This document shows, in pieces, positions 22,515 through 31,642 of a DNA stretch of 64,000 nucleotides (position 1 is the stretch's first letter; each line of letters opens with the position of its first letter). This DNA is from an uncultured Olsenella sp. (lineage in GTDB: Bacteria > Actinomycetota > Coriobacteriia > Coriobacteriales > Atopobiaceae), in the NCBI GenBank assembly GCA_900314495.1, contig OMVJ01000001.1, positions 1 to 64,000 on the forward strand, in the 5' to 3' direction. The translations under genes were made by a program, and so were the position numbers. The notes beneath the pieces are model-generated. The model worked only from the letters and a program-made list of their open reading frames with translations, did not search any database and had not been told where the DNA came from.

Positions 22515-23778
22515 TCAGCCGCTCGCAGCTGGCGCAGACGCTGGGCACGGGCACAATGTCCTTCTTTGCGTGTGCGGTGGCATCGCCGCCTACAAGGCTG
22601 TGGAGGTGCTGCGCGGCCTGCAGAAGGCGGGTTGCGACGTGCGCGTGTGCCTGACGGCGGACGCGGAGCGCTTCGTGGGCCGCGCCACCTTCGAGGGCCT
22701 GTGCAAGCACCCCGTGGCGACGGACGAGTACACGTTCCCGGAGTCCTTCATCCCGCACATAGACCTCTCCGCATGGGCGGACGCGGTGCTGGTTGTGCCA
22801 GCCACCGGCAACGTCATGGCCAAGATGGCCGCAGGCATCGCGGATGACATGGTGACCACCACGCTCCTTGCCGTGCCGGAGCAGACCCCGGTGCTGGTGG
22901 CCGCTGCCATGAACGTGCGCATGTGGAAGAACGCCGCCACCCAGCAGAACCTGCGCACGTTGGTGGCCCGCGGCGTGGAGTTCGTGATGCCAGTGGAGGG
23001 TATGCTGGCCTGCGGAGACGTGGGCGAGGGCAAGCTGGCACCGGTGGACGAAATCGTGGACGCGGTGCTGCGGCGGCTGGAGTGTGCGGTAGCAGGGGAC
23101 CTGGCAGGCCTTTCCGTGCTGGTCACTGCCGGCCCCACGCAGGAGGCTATCGACCCGGTGCGCTACATCGCCAACCGGTCCAGCGGCAAGATGGGCTATG
23201 CCGTGGCGGCGGAGGCCGCGCGACGCGGCGCCAACGTGACGCTGGTTTCCGGCCCCGTCTCTTTAGCTGCGCCGCGAGGCGTGCGCGTGGTGCAAGTTGT
23301 CTCCGCGGCGGATATGGCTGCGGCCGTGACATCGGCTTTCCCGGGCATGGACGTGGCCATCTGCGCCGCGGCGGTGGCGGACTACACGCCCGCCCACCCC
23401 GCGGACCACAAGCTGAAGAAGGCCCACGAGCACATCGATTGCATCCAGCTGCGAGAGACGCAGGACATCCTGGCAACCCTGTCTGCGCAGAAGGGCGACC
23501 GCGTGGTGGTGGGCTTTGCGGCCGAGACCAATGACCTCCTGCAGAACGCCCGTGCCAAGCTGGTGCACAAGGGCTGCGACCTGATTGTTGCCAACGACGT
23601 CTCCCGCTCTGACTCCGGCTTCGGCGTGGACACGGACCGCGTGTCCTTCGTCACGGCCGCCGGCGTGGAGAAGATGGACACCATGCCCAAGGCGGACGTG
23701 GCGCGCGAGCTGCTGGACCGCGTGGTGCGCATCCTGGCTCAGAGGCGCGAGGCGGCACCGAGCGGCGAGGAGGAGTAG
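22504..23778 (+). CDS. coaBC: Bifunctional phosphopantothenoylcysteine decarboxylase / phosphopantothenate-cysteine ligase
   Basis: CoaBC performs two steps of coenzyme A synthesis. The N-terminal flavoprotein (CoaC, residues 1-190) has VCGGIAAYKAVEVLR, the catalytic His in PHIDLSAWAD, AAMNVRMW and the ACGDVGEGKL cysteine loop. The CoaB ligase domain follows, with VTAGPTQEAIDPVRYIANRS and the lysine-containing DHKLKK region. The 424-residue length fits. It overlaps the zinc-ribbon gene by 11 bp, and the ABC-F gene begins six bases after its stop. Confidence 0.95.
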   Translation: MSASQPLAAGADAGHGHNVLLCVCGGIAAYKAVEVLRGLQKAGCDVRVCLTADAERFVGRATFEGLCKHPVATDEYTFPESFIPHIDLSAWADAVLVVPATGNVMAKMAAGIADDMVTTTLLAVPEQTPVLVAAAMNVRMWKNAATQQNLRTLVARGVEFVMPVEGMLACGDVGEGKLAPVDEIVDAVLRRLECAVAGDLAGLSVLVTAGPTQEAIDPVRYIANRSSGKMGYAVAAEAARRGANVTLVSGPVSLAAPRGVRVVQVVSAADMAAAVTSAFPGMDVAICAAAVADYTPAHPADHKLKKAHEHIDCIQLRETQDILATLSAQKGDRVVVGFAAETNDLLQNARAKLVHKGCDLIVANDVSRSDSGFGVDTDRVSFVTAAGVEKMDTMPKADVARELLDRVVRILAQRREAAPSGEEE

Positions 23779-23784
23779 CAAGCT

Positions 23785-25632
23785 TTGGGTATCCTCATTG
23801 GCTGCGAGCACCTCTCGCACGAATGGCCGGGCAAGAAGGTCCTGGAGGACCAGACCATCGGCATAAACGAGGGCGAGCGCATAGGCATCGTGGGCCGCAA
23901 CGGTGACGGCAAGTCCACCCTGCTGCAGCTCATTGCCCGCCAGGTCACGCCGGACGACGGCAACGTGACCTGGCGCAACGGCATCACCGTGGGCATGGTG
24001 GGCCAGGCGGACGAGCTGGCGGATAGCGACACCGTGGTGCATGCCATCTTCGGCGACGAGCCGGAGTACGTGTGGGCGTCCGACCCCAAGGTGCGAAGCA
24101 TCCTGGACGAGCTCATGGCGGACATAGACCTGCGCGGCACGGTGGGGGAGCTCTCCGGCGGCCAGCGCCGCCGGGCGGACTTGGCCCGCGTGCTGGTGGG
24201 TACCTGGGACGTCATCCTCATGGACGAGCCCACCAACCACCTGGACATGCACGCCATCACCTGGCTGGCCAACCACCTGAAGCGCCGCTGGCCGGACGGA
24301 ACGGGCGCCCTCTTGGTGGTCACGCACGACCGCTGGTTCCTGGACGAGGTGTGCGAGCACATGTGGGAGGTGCACGACGGCGTCATCGACCCCTTTGAGG
24401 GTGGCTATTCGGCCTACATCCAGCAGCGGGTGGAGCGCCAGCGCCAGGCCGCCGTCATGGAGGAGCGCCGCCAGAACACCCTGCGCAAGGAGCTCAACTG
24501 GCTGGCCCACGGCGCAAAGGCCCGCACGTCAAAGCCCAAGTTCCGCATCGACGCTGCCATGGAGCTGCTGGCCAACGACCCGCCACTGCGCAACCCCATC
24601 GAGCTCAAGCGCATGGCGGTGAGCCGGCTGGGCAAAAAGGTCATCGACCTCAAGAACGTCTCGGCCGGCTACGCGGCCGAGGACGGCTCCACCAAGACAG
24701 TGGTGGACGACGTGAGCTGGATCATCGGCCCCGGCGACCGCTTTGGCATTTTGGGCGAGAACGGCGCCGGCAAATCCACGCTGCTGCGCGTGATGACCGG
24801 CCGGCAGGCGCCCACGCGGGGCTTCGTCAAGATTGGCAAGACGGTCAAGTTCGGCTGGCTAAGCCAGCACCTGGACGTGCTGACGGAGCACGACGACTGG
24901 CGTGTGCAGGAGCTGCTCAAGCGCTTCAAGAACTACTACGTGGTGGACGGCAAGCCGCAGAGCCCCACGCAGATGCTGGAGCGCCTGGGCTTCGAGCGCC
25001 GCGAGTTCATGACGTACGTCAAGGACCTGAGCGGTGGCCAGCGCCGGCGCCTGGCCTTCCTGCTGGTGCTGCTGGAGGAGCCCAACGTGCTGGTGCTGGA
25101 CGAGCCCGGCAACGACCTTGACACGGACATGCTGGCCATCGTGGAGGACCTGCTGGACACCTGGCCCGGCACCCTGCTCATGGTGAGTCACGACCGCTAC
25201 CTCATGGAGCGCGTGACGGACGACCAGTTCGCGCTCATCGACGGCAAGCTGGTGCACGTGCCCGGCGGCGTGGACGAGTACCTGAAGCAGCTGGACATTG
25301 CCCGCGCCGCGCGGGAGGCGAGTGCGCCGGCGTCGGGTCCCGGCACCCCCGCGGCGGCTGCTTCAGTCGCGAACGAAAGCGGAACGAACGAAGCCCCCAA
25401 GCTCTCCAACGCGGAGCGGCGCGAGCTCAAGAAGCGCTTCGACGCGGTTGAGCGCCGGCTGGAGAAGGTCTCCGGCGAGCCCGACCGCCTGCGCGCAGAG
25501 TTGCCGCAGGTAGATGCCACGGACTACGCGGCCCTCATGGCCAAGCAGCAGGAGATTGCGGCCGCGGAGGAGGAGGTCTCCCAGCTGGAGACGGAGTGGC
25601 TGGAGCTCTCGGATAGGCTCGGCATAGGGTAA
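23785..25632 (+). CDS. ABC-F family ATPase
   Basis: Two ABC ATPase domains lie in one 615-residue chain without membrane segments. The first has Walker A GRNGDGKST, signature LSGGQRRR and Walker B MDEPTNHLD. The second has GENGAGKST, LSGGQRRR and LDEPGNDLD. The linker and a C-terminal coiled coil (about 530-615) are as in ABC-F proteins, which bind the ribosomal E site in translation rescue or antibiotic resistance. TTG is the only reasonable start. The subgroup (Uup-like by its C-terminal coiled coil) is tentative. It ends the operon. Confidence 0.9.
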   Translation: MGILIGCEHLSHEWPGKKVLEDQTIGINEGERIGIVGRNGDGKSTLLQLIARQVTPDDGNVTWRNGITVGMVGQADELADSDTVVHAIFGDEPEYVWASDPKVRSILDELMADIDLRGTVGELSGGQRRRADLARVLVGTWDVILMDEPTNHLDMHAITWLANHLKRRWPDGTGALLVVTHDRWFLDEVCEHMWEVHDGVIDPFEGGYSAYIQQRVERQRQAAVMEERRQNTLRKELNWLAHGAKARTSKPKFRIDAAMELLANDPPLRNPIELKRMAVSRLGKKVIDLKNVSAGYAAEDGSTKTVVDDVSWIIGPGDRFGILGENGAGKSTLLRVMTGRQAPTRGFVKIGKTVKFGWLSQHLDVLTEHDDWRVQELLKRFKNYYVVDGKPQSPTQMLERLGFERREFMTYVKDLSGGQRRRLAFLLVLLEEPNVLVLDEPGNDLDTDMLAIVEDLLDTWPGTLLMVSHDRYLMERVTDDQFALIDGKLVHVPGGVDEYLKQLDIARAAREASAPASGPGTPAAAASVANESGTNEAPKLSNAERRELKKRFDAVERRLEKVSGEPDRLRAELPQVDATDYAALMAKQQEIAAAEEEVSQLETEWLELSDRLGIG

Positions 25633-25637
25633 GGGCG

Positions 25638-25679
25638 GCCCCGTTCATTCAACGCATGGATGAGCGGGGCGCATTATTT
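25638..25679 (+). terminator. Rho-independent terminator of the der-ABC-F operon
   Basis: GCCCCGTTCAT (25638-25648) pairs with ATGAGCGGGGC (25660-25670) through one G-T pair, followed by GCATTATTTG. Confidence 0.6.
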
Positions 25680-25774
25680 GTCTGCGATGGATATGTGCGG
25701 ATCTGAACTGGCGTGCTAGCGTTGGCATTGCGTGTGTGGTGCTGGCATCGCCGGCATGGGTGAACACCACTCCA

Positions 25775-25810
25775 AGACAAAATGTGGCCTCTGACGGTGC
25801 GCTTTTGTCT
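25775..25810. repeat. AGACAAAA/TTTTGTCT inverted pair upstream of the ABC exporter
   Basis: AGACAAAA (25775-25782) and TTTTGTCT (25803-25810) are perfect 8-bp arms around a 20-nt spacer. A related element overlaps the end of the second exporter gene (29463-29499). Confidence 0.55.
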
Positions 25811-25863
25811 CGAACCGGTGTTGACCCCCTCGGCCCGTGACGCCCGGAAGAGGGGAGGCTCCC

Positions 25864-27606
25864 TTGGGAGAACTGCTAAGAAGGTACCTGCGGCCCTACC
25901 GCGGGCGCATGGCGCTGGGTATCGGCACCAAGCTGGTGGAGGTCGTGTTCGACCTGGTCAATCCACTGATCGTCGCCCGCATGATCGACCGCGGCGTGGC
26001 CCAGCGAGACCCAGGCATGGTCGTCCGCTACGGCCTGCTGCTCATCCTCTTCGCGGCCATAGGCTGGTCCTTCACCATGGTGTGCCAGCGCATGGCGGCG
26101 CTTGTCTCGCAGGGGTGTGGCACGGACCTGCGCAACGCCCTCTTCGCCAAGGTCAACGAGCTCTCCGCGGAGGACGTGGACCGGTTTGGCACGCCCAGCC
26201 TGGTCACGCGCGTCACCAACGACGTGAACCAGATCCAGGTGGCCGTGGCACTGGGCATTCGGCAGCTGGTGAGGTTCCCGCTCATCGCCGTCGGCTCCAT
26301 GGTGTCCGCCCTGCTCATCGACTGGCGGCTGGGCCTGGTCTTCCTTGTGTGCACGCCCGTCATCGGTGGCATCTTCTACTGGGTCATGAGCCGGTCCGTC
26401 CCGTACTACCGTGTCATGCAGACCAAGCTTGACCGCGTGAGCACCATCACGCGCGAGGCCCTCTCTGGCGTGCGCGTGGTGCGCGCCTTCCGCCGCGAGA
26501 AGGGAGAGCGCGACCGCTTCAAGACGGCCGCGACCGACCAGGCGGACACCGCCATCTCCGTCGGGCGCCTCTCCAGCGTGCTCAACCCCTCCACCTTCCT
26601 GGTCATGAACCTGGGCGTGGTGGCCATCCTCTGGGCTAGCGGCGCCCGCGTCGGCGTCGGCGACCTCACCCAGGGCCAGGTCATGGCCTTCGTCAACTAC
26701 ATGGCGCAGACGCTCACGTCAATTGGCTACATCGCCAACCTGGTGGTCGTGTTCACGCGCGGCGCAGCATCCGGCCAGCGCATTCAGGAGGTGCTCGCCT
26801 GCGAGCCGCGTGTGACGGATGCCGGCAACGCGCCGCTGGAGCTGCCTGCGGCCGGCGCGGACGCGGTTGCCGTGCGGCTGGACGGCGTGGGGTTCACCTA
26901 CGCTGGCGCCAGGGTGCCCGCGCTGGAGGGCGTCACGCTGGAGCTTCGCCAGGGACAGACGCTGGGAATCATTGGCGGCACGGGCTCCGGCAAGTCCACG
27001 CTGGCCAACCTGCTGCCCCGCCTGTACGACGCCTCCCGGGGCACTGTGCAGATCCTCGGCCACGACGTGCGCGACTATACCTTTGAGCAGCTCAGGGGTG
27101 CCGTCTCGATCGTGCCGCAGCACGCCTCGCTGGTCACGGGCACCATCCGCAGCAACCTGTGCTGGCGCAAGCCGGACGCAACGGACGCTGAGCTGTGGGA
27201 CGCCTTGGAGAAGGCCCAGGCGGCCGACTTCGTGCACCAGAAGCCCAACGGCCTGGACGAGGTGGTGGAGGCCGGCGGAAAGAACTTCTCGGGCGGGCAG
27301 CGGCAGCGCCTGACCATCGCCCGCGCCCTGGTGGGCCACCCGCGCATCTGCGTGCTGGACGACTCTGCCAGCGCCCTGGACTTCAAGACGGACGCCCGCC
27401 TGAGGCACGCCCTGCGCGCGCTTTCCGGCGAGCTGACCTCGGTCGTGATATCCCAGCGCGTCTCGGCCGTCATGAGCGCGGACCAGGTGCTGGTGCTGGA
27501 CCACGGTCGCATGGCGGGCCTGGGCACCCACCAGGAGCTGCTGGCCAGCTGCGGGCTCTACCGGGAGATCGTGGACTCGCAGCTTGGTGCAAGGGAGGTG
27601 GCATAG
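25864..27606 (+). CDS. ABC exporter half-transporter, degenerate-site subunit
   Basis: A type IV ABC half-transporter: six membrane helices in residues 15-310, then a nucleotide-binding domain. Walker A is GGTGSGKST, the signature FSGGQRQR is canonical, but Walker B reads VLDDSASALD, with Asp where the catalytic Glu should be. In heterodimeric exporters of the TM287/288 type this change marks the subunit with the inactive site. TTG 25864 is chosen because GAGGGGAGG lies six bases upstream; GTG 25837 lacks a site. The partner gene starts directly after its stop. The substrate cannot be read from sequence; drug or lipid export is usual. Confidence 0.88.
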   Translation: MGELLRRYLRPYRGRMALGIGTKLVEVVFDLVNPLIVARMIDRGVAQRDPGMVVRYGLLLILFAAIGWSFTMVCQRMAALVSQGCGTDLRNALFAKVNELSAEDVDRFGTPSLVTRVTNDVNQIQVAVALGIRQLVRFPLIAVGSMVSALLIDWRLGLVFLVCTPVIGGIFYWVMSRSVPYYRVMQTKLDRVSTITREALSGVRVVRAFRREKGERDRFKTAATDQADTAISVGRLSSVLNPSTFLVMNLGVVAILWASGARVGVGDLTQGQVMAFVNYMAQTLTSIGYIANLVVVFTRGAASGQRIQEVLACEPRVTDAGNAPLELPAAGADAVAVRLDGVGFTYAGARVPALEGVTLELRQGQTLGIIGGTGSGKSTLANLLPRLYDASRGTVQILGHDVRDYTFEQLRGAVSIVPQHASLVTGTIRSNLCWRKPDATDAELWDALEKAQAADFVHQKPNGLDEVVEAGGKNFSGGQRQRLTIARALVGHPRICVLDDSASALDFKTDARLRHALRALSGELTSVVISQRVSAVMSADQVLVLDHGRMAGLGTHQELLASCGLYREIVDSQLGAREVA

Positions 27607-29469
27607 ATGGCCAACCCATACGCGGCGGCTGGGTCCGCCTCCGCCGTCATGTCCAACGTGCGCGGCGGCTACGGCAAGGGCGGCGACGGAGGCCCCGGCG
27701 CACCCGAGGACCTGGACGTCTCTGGTTACCCCGCCCGCGAGGTCCTGCGCAGGCTCCTGCGCTACGTGGGGCCGCACAAGGCCTCCGCCACGCTGGCTTT
27801 CGTCTGCAGCACGGCGTCAGTCATTATGCAGCTGTACGTGCCAATTCTCATTGGCCGCGGCGTGGACACGCTGGTGGGGCCGGGCGCCGTGGACGTGCCG
27901 GGCCTGCTGGCGGTGCTGCGCCAGCTGGCACTGGTGGTGCTCTTCGGCGCGGCAACCAACTGGCTGGGTGGCTACCTGGTCAACCGCCTCTCCTACGAGA
28001 CCATCCGCGACCTGCGCATTGACGCATACAACAAGCTGCACGTGCTGCCCATCTCGTTCATAGACACGCACGCCCACGGCGACCTGCTCTCGCGCGTGGT
28101 GAACGACGTGGACCAGGTGGGCGACGGCCTCCTGCAGGGCTTCACCCAGCTCTTCAACGGCATCGTCATGATAGTGGGCACCATCCTCTTCATGTGCTCC
28201 ATCTCCGTGCCAGTGGCGCTGGTGGTCGTGGTCATGACGCCGCTTTCCATAATCGTGGCAACGCTGATCACGCGCTTCTCCGCCGCCAGCTTCAAGGACC
28301 AGCAGCAGCTCCAGGGCGAGCTCGGCGGCTACGCGGAGGAGATGATTGGCAACCAGAAGCTGGTCAGTGCCTTCGCGCGCGCCGGCGAGGCCAAGGAGGA
28401 GTTCGGCCGCACCAACGCGCGCCTGTACAAGGTGGGTGTGCGGGCGCAGTTCGTGAGCTCGTTCAGCAACCCTTCCACGCGGCTGGTCAACAACATCGTG
28501 TACGCGGTGGTGGCCATGGTGGGCGTGACCGCCGTCATCACCGGCTTCCCAAGCACGCTCACGGTGGGCCAGGTGCAGAGCTTCCTGTCGTACACCAACC
28601 AATACATGACGCCCTTCAACCAGGTGTCGGCCATGGTCACGCAGGTGCAGACTGCCTTCGCCTCCGCGCGGCGCCTCTTCGCCCTGCTGGACGCGGAGCC
28701 CGAGAAGGCCGACGCGCCCGACGCGCTGGTGCTTGCGGACGCCCGCGGCGAGCTTGAGTTTGCGGGCGTGGACTTCTCGTACGTGCCGGACCGCCCGTTT
28801 CTGCGCGACATAAGCTTCCACGCGGAGCCCGGCAAGCGGTTTGCCCTGGTCGGACCCACCGGCTGCGGCAAGACCACCCTCATCAACCTGCTGCTGCGCT
28901 TCTACGACGTAAACGCCGGGACCATCCGGGTGGACGGGGTTGACACCACGCGCATGACTCGTGCAAGCTTGCGGAGCTCCTTCGGCATGGTGCTGCAAGA
29001 CACGTGGCTCTTCCATGGCACCATTCGCGACAACATTGCATACGGCAGGCCTGACGCCACGGACGCGCAGGTGGAGGAGGCCGCGCGCCGTGCCCACGCG
29101 CACAAGTTCATTGTGCAGCTGCCGGACGGGTATAACACGGTGGTGGGCGAGGACGGCGGCACCCTGAGCCAAGGGCAGCAGCAGCTTTTGTGCATTGCCC
29201 GCGTCATGCTGGCGGACCCGCCGATCCTCTTGCTGGACGAGGCCACGAGTTCCATCGACACCCGCACCGAGCTGCAGGTTCAGGACGCCTTCGACCGCAT
29301 GATGGAGGGGCGGACCTCCCTGGTGGTGGCGCACAGGCTCTCCACCATTCGCAACGCGGACTGCATCCTGGTCATCAACGGCGGCCGCGTGGTGGAGAGC
29401 GGCACGCACGACGAGCTCCTGGCCGCCGGCGGCTTCTACGCCCAGCTGTACAACTCGCAGTTCTCATGA
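27607..29469 (+). CDS. ABC exporter half-transporter, catalytic subunit
   Basis: The second half of the heterodimeric exporter, 620 residues with a Gly-rich N-terminal extension of about 40 residues, six membrane helices and an ATPase domain. Walker A GPTGCGKTT and Walker B LLLDEATSSID (with the catalytic Glu) are normal. The signature is TLSQGQQQL instead of LSGGQ. Together with the Asp in the partner's Walker B, this gives one degenerate and one active ATP site, as in TM287/288 or BmrCD. Its ATG follows the partner's stop immediately. The stop codon lies inside an 11-bp inverted repeat. Confidence 0.88.
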   Translation: MANPYAAAGSASAVMSNVRGGYGKGGDGGPGAPEDLDVSGYPAREVLRRLLRYVGPHKASATLAFVCSTASVIMQLYVPILIGRGVDTLVGPGAVDVPGLLAVLRQLALVVLFGAATNWLGGYLVNRLSYETIRDLRIDAYNKLHVLPISFIDTHAHGDLLSRVVNDVDQVGDGLLQGFTQLFNGIVMIVGTILFMCSISVPVALVVVVMTPLSIIVATLITRFSAASFKDQQQLQGELGGYAEEMIGNQKLVSAFARAGEAKEEFGRTNARLYKVGVRAQFVSSFSNPSTRLVNNIVYAVVAMVGVTAVITGFPSTLTVGQVQSFLSYTNQYMTPFNQVSAMVTQVQTAFASARRLFALLDAEPEKADAPDALVLADARGELEFAGVDFSYVPDRPFLRDISFHAEPGKRFALVGPTGCGKTTLINLLLRFYDVNAGTIRVDGVDTTRMTRASLRSSFGMVLQDTWLFHGTIRDNIAYGRPDATDAQVEEAARRAHAHKFIVQLPDGYNTVVGEDGGTLSQGQQQLLCIARVMLADPPILLLDEATSSIDTRTELQVQDAFDRMMEGRTSLVVAHRLSTIRNADCILVINGGRVVESGTHDELLAAGGFYAQLYNSQFS

Positions 29470-29499
29470 GACAGGGGGACGGACCTTTTGTCTCATGAG
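29463..29499. repeat. 11-bp perfect inverted repeat overlapping the exporter stop codon
   Basis: CTCATGAGACA (29463-29473) and TGTCTCATGAG (29489-29499) with a 15-nt spacer containing GGGGGACGGACCTTT. It could act as a terminator, or be a member of the GAGACAAAA-type element also seen at 16535 and 25775. Confidence 0.6.
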
Positions 29500-29590
29500 T
29501 TGCCGCTCTCCAGAACCAGTGGCTAATGTCACAATGATGTGCATTGACGGCCGCGTTCGCCCGGCCCCACAACGTGAAAGGATCCCCCAC

Positions 29591-30163
29591 ATGAACACCA
29601 AGATTAACCCCAAGACCAGCGCCGTCCTCGTGATTGACGAGCTCGTGACCAAGGGCGTGGACACCCTGTACAACCCGGACCCCGAGGAGGACCGCGTGGT
29701 CCGCAACTCCATGAAGGTCGTGGACGCGGCGCGCGCGGCGGGCATGCCCGTGATCTTCAGCTGCGACCAGCACATTCCCGGTTTGGACCGTGAGCTGAAG
29801 CTTTGGGGCGAGCACGGCATCAAGGACGTGGCGGTGGCGAACCCTCTGCTCAAGCCCGGTGCCAGCGACCGCGACTTCATTATTCCCAAGCGCCGCTACT
29901 CCGGCTTCTTCCAGACGGACCTTGACCTCACGCTGCGCGAGCTGGGCGTGACCACGCTGGTGGCCGTGGGAGAGGACACCAACATCTGCGTGCTGCACAC
30001 CTTGGCCGACGCCTACTTCCTGGGCTACGAAACCGTGGTCGTGGAGGACTGCACGCGCACCTTCCTTTGCGGCACGCAGGAAGCTGGCATCGAGCACTTC
30101 GTCAAGTGCTATGACTCGCGCATCACCACGGCGGACCAGGTCGTGGCGGAGCTGGGGGAGTAG
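29591..30163 (+). CDS. Isochorismatase-like cysteine hydrolase
   Basis: This 190-residue alpha/beta protein has the triad of the isochorismatase/nicotinamidase superfamily: Asp in AVLVIDELV, Lys in IPKRRYSGF, and Cys in GEDTNICVLHTLADA. These enzymes cleave amides or enol ethers such as nicotinamide. The metal-binding residues of true nicotinamidases are not obvious, so the substrate is left open. GAAAGGA precedes the ATG. A thioesterase gene begins two bases after its stop. Confidence 0.88.
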   Translation: MNTKINPKTSAVLVIDELVTKGVDTLYNPDPEEDRVVRNSMKVVDAARAAGMPVIFSCDQHIPGLDRELKLWGEHGIKDVAVANPLLKPGASDRDFIIPKRRYSGFFQTDLDLTLRELGVTTLVAVGEDTNICVLHTLADAYFLGYETVVVEDCTRTFLCGTQEAGIEHFVKCYDSRITTADQVVAELGE

Positions 30164-30164
30164 C

Positions 30165-30683
30165 ATGGGTTCGACCGAGGGCGCGGTACCAGCTCCGGCT
30201 GGCCCGCGCCCGACCAAAACACCCGGCGAGTCCCGCACGGAAGTTACCCGGACCGTGGTCTTTGCGGACATCAACGGCGAGAACCGCCTGTTTGGCGGTC
30301 GCCTCATGGAGTGGATAGACGACGCGGCAGGCATCGCCGCGCGCAGGCACTGCGGCGGCTCCATCACCACGGCGTGCGTGGACCAGCTGCAGTTCCGCCA
30401 CGCGGCCTACCTCAACGATATCGTGGTCATAGATGCGCAGGTCACGTACGTCGGCCGCACCTCCCTGGAGGTGCGTGTGGATTCCTACGTGGAGAACGTG
30501 CGCGACGGCCAGCGCGTGAAGATCAACAAGGCCTACCTGACGGAGGTCCACGTGGACGCGGCGGGCAATCCCGTTCCCATTGCATATGGCCTGGAACTGA
30601 CCAGCGATGCCGAGCGTGCGGAATACGCCGCGGCCGAGAAGCGCAAGGACCTGCGCAAGCAGCGCAAGGTGGAGCACTTCTAG
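30165..30683 (+). CDS. Acyl-CoA thioesterase, hotdog fold (YciA/BACH-like)
   Basis: A 172-residue single hotdog domain with the acyl-CoA thioesterase signature: NRLFGGRLMEWIDDAAGIAA (helix with the catalytic Asp), then TACVDQLQFRHAA and the VTYVGRTSLEVRV strand. Such enzymes hydrolyse acyl-CoA to free acid and CoA. An N-terminal Pro/Ala-rich stretch of about 25 residues precedes the domain. ATG 30165 has GGGGGAG in front and is two bases after the hydrolase gene, so both are probably translated from one transcript. Confidence 0.88.
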   Translation: MGSTEGAVPAPAGPRPTKTPGESRTEVTRTVVFADINGENRLFGGRLMEWIDDAAGIAARRHCGGSITTACVDQLQFRHAAYLNDIVVIDAQVTYVGRTSLEVRVDSYVENVRDGQRVKINKAYLTEVHVDAAGNPVPIAYGLELTSDAERAEYAAAEKRKDLRKQRKVEHF

Positions 30684-30711
30684 CCGGAGCTCGGTGGACA
30701 TGGTGCGTGGC

Positions 30712-30731
30712 GCGGGGCCTTTCGTCCCCGC
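30712..30731 (+). terminator. GC hairpin after the thioesterase gene
   Basis: GCGGGG (30712-30717) pairs with CCCCGC (30726-30731). There is no T-run, so confidence is low. Confidence 0.35.
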
Positions 30732-31264
30732 TAGGTGGACCCGTGGCGGGTGACGATGGGGCGATTGGGCCTCTCCCCGGTGACGGCACCCCAAAAACCG
30801 TCGCACCTTGGCCAGTATTGCTACAAGACTTGATATGGTTATCTCGGCAAACGCTGCGGGATGCCCTTTATGTGCGACGCTTTCTGTTGCTCGATTGCCG
30901 CCGGGGCACTGAAGAACCGCAGGTCAAGACGGGTGTCATAGGGCACGCTATTCCCATAGGAGCGGTATCCGCACTTGCAAAAGCCCAGCTCAGGAGCTGT
31001 GTTTATGAGGTACTTTCTCACACATGGGGCGCACCGCCATTGTTGAAGCGCTCTGAAGCGTGTCCGGGTGGGGCTCCATTTGCCCAGACTGTGCGCGCGG
31101 AGGCCTCAGAATGGCTCTCAGCGCCTCGGCTTTCGCGCATTGGTTTGCATCGCAGTGGGTAGATCGCAGGGGATTGTCCCGCCACAAGACAGCATCGCCA
31201 GCAACTTGCTTCCGGGGAGTTCGCTTCGCGGGGGAATGATGAAACGAATGGCAAGGTGCGTATA
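30732..31264. other. Intergenic region without a recognisable gene
   Basis: More than 500 bp between the thioesterase and the tRNA genes show no frame with a ribosome-binding site or family motif. Fragments of old genes may be present, but none could be identified. Confidence 0.4.
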
Positions 31265-31302
31265 ACAAAAAACTCTGCACCGCGTTTCCGCAGATGCAGA
31301 GT
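31265..31302 (-). terminator. Rho-independent terminator of the tRNA-Pro transcript
   Basis: On the minus strand ACTCTGCA pairs with TGCAGAGT (31272-31279 and 31295-31302), followed by a run of six T. Confidence 0.85.
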
Positions 31303-31312
31303 CTGATTTCAC

Positions 31313-31389
<77 letters not shown>

Positions 31390-31419
31390 AAAATATGTCT
31401 GCGTCAGAGAAAACCAAGC

Positions 31420-31496
<77 letters not shown>

Positions 31497-31523
31497 ACTT
31501 GGTTTGTCTCAACGCAAGTGATT

Positions 31524-31552
31524 ACAATAGCAGAAACATTGCGGCGCTACAA
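31524..31552 (-). promoter_or_regulatory. Promoter of the tandem tRNA-Pro genes
   Basis: On the minus strand TTGTAG (31552-31547) and TATTGT (31529-31524) are separated by exactly 17 bp and lie about 28 bp before the first tRNA. Confidence 0.65.
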
Positions 31553-31642
31553 GTAAGAAGTTGAAACGATTTGTGGCAGGGCGGTCGCTGTGCCCATACT
31601 TAGCCTGGCGCATTGTCGCGATACCCGCGTGACGTGCCTTGG

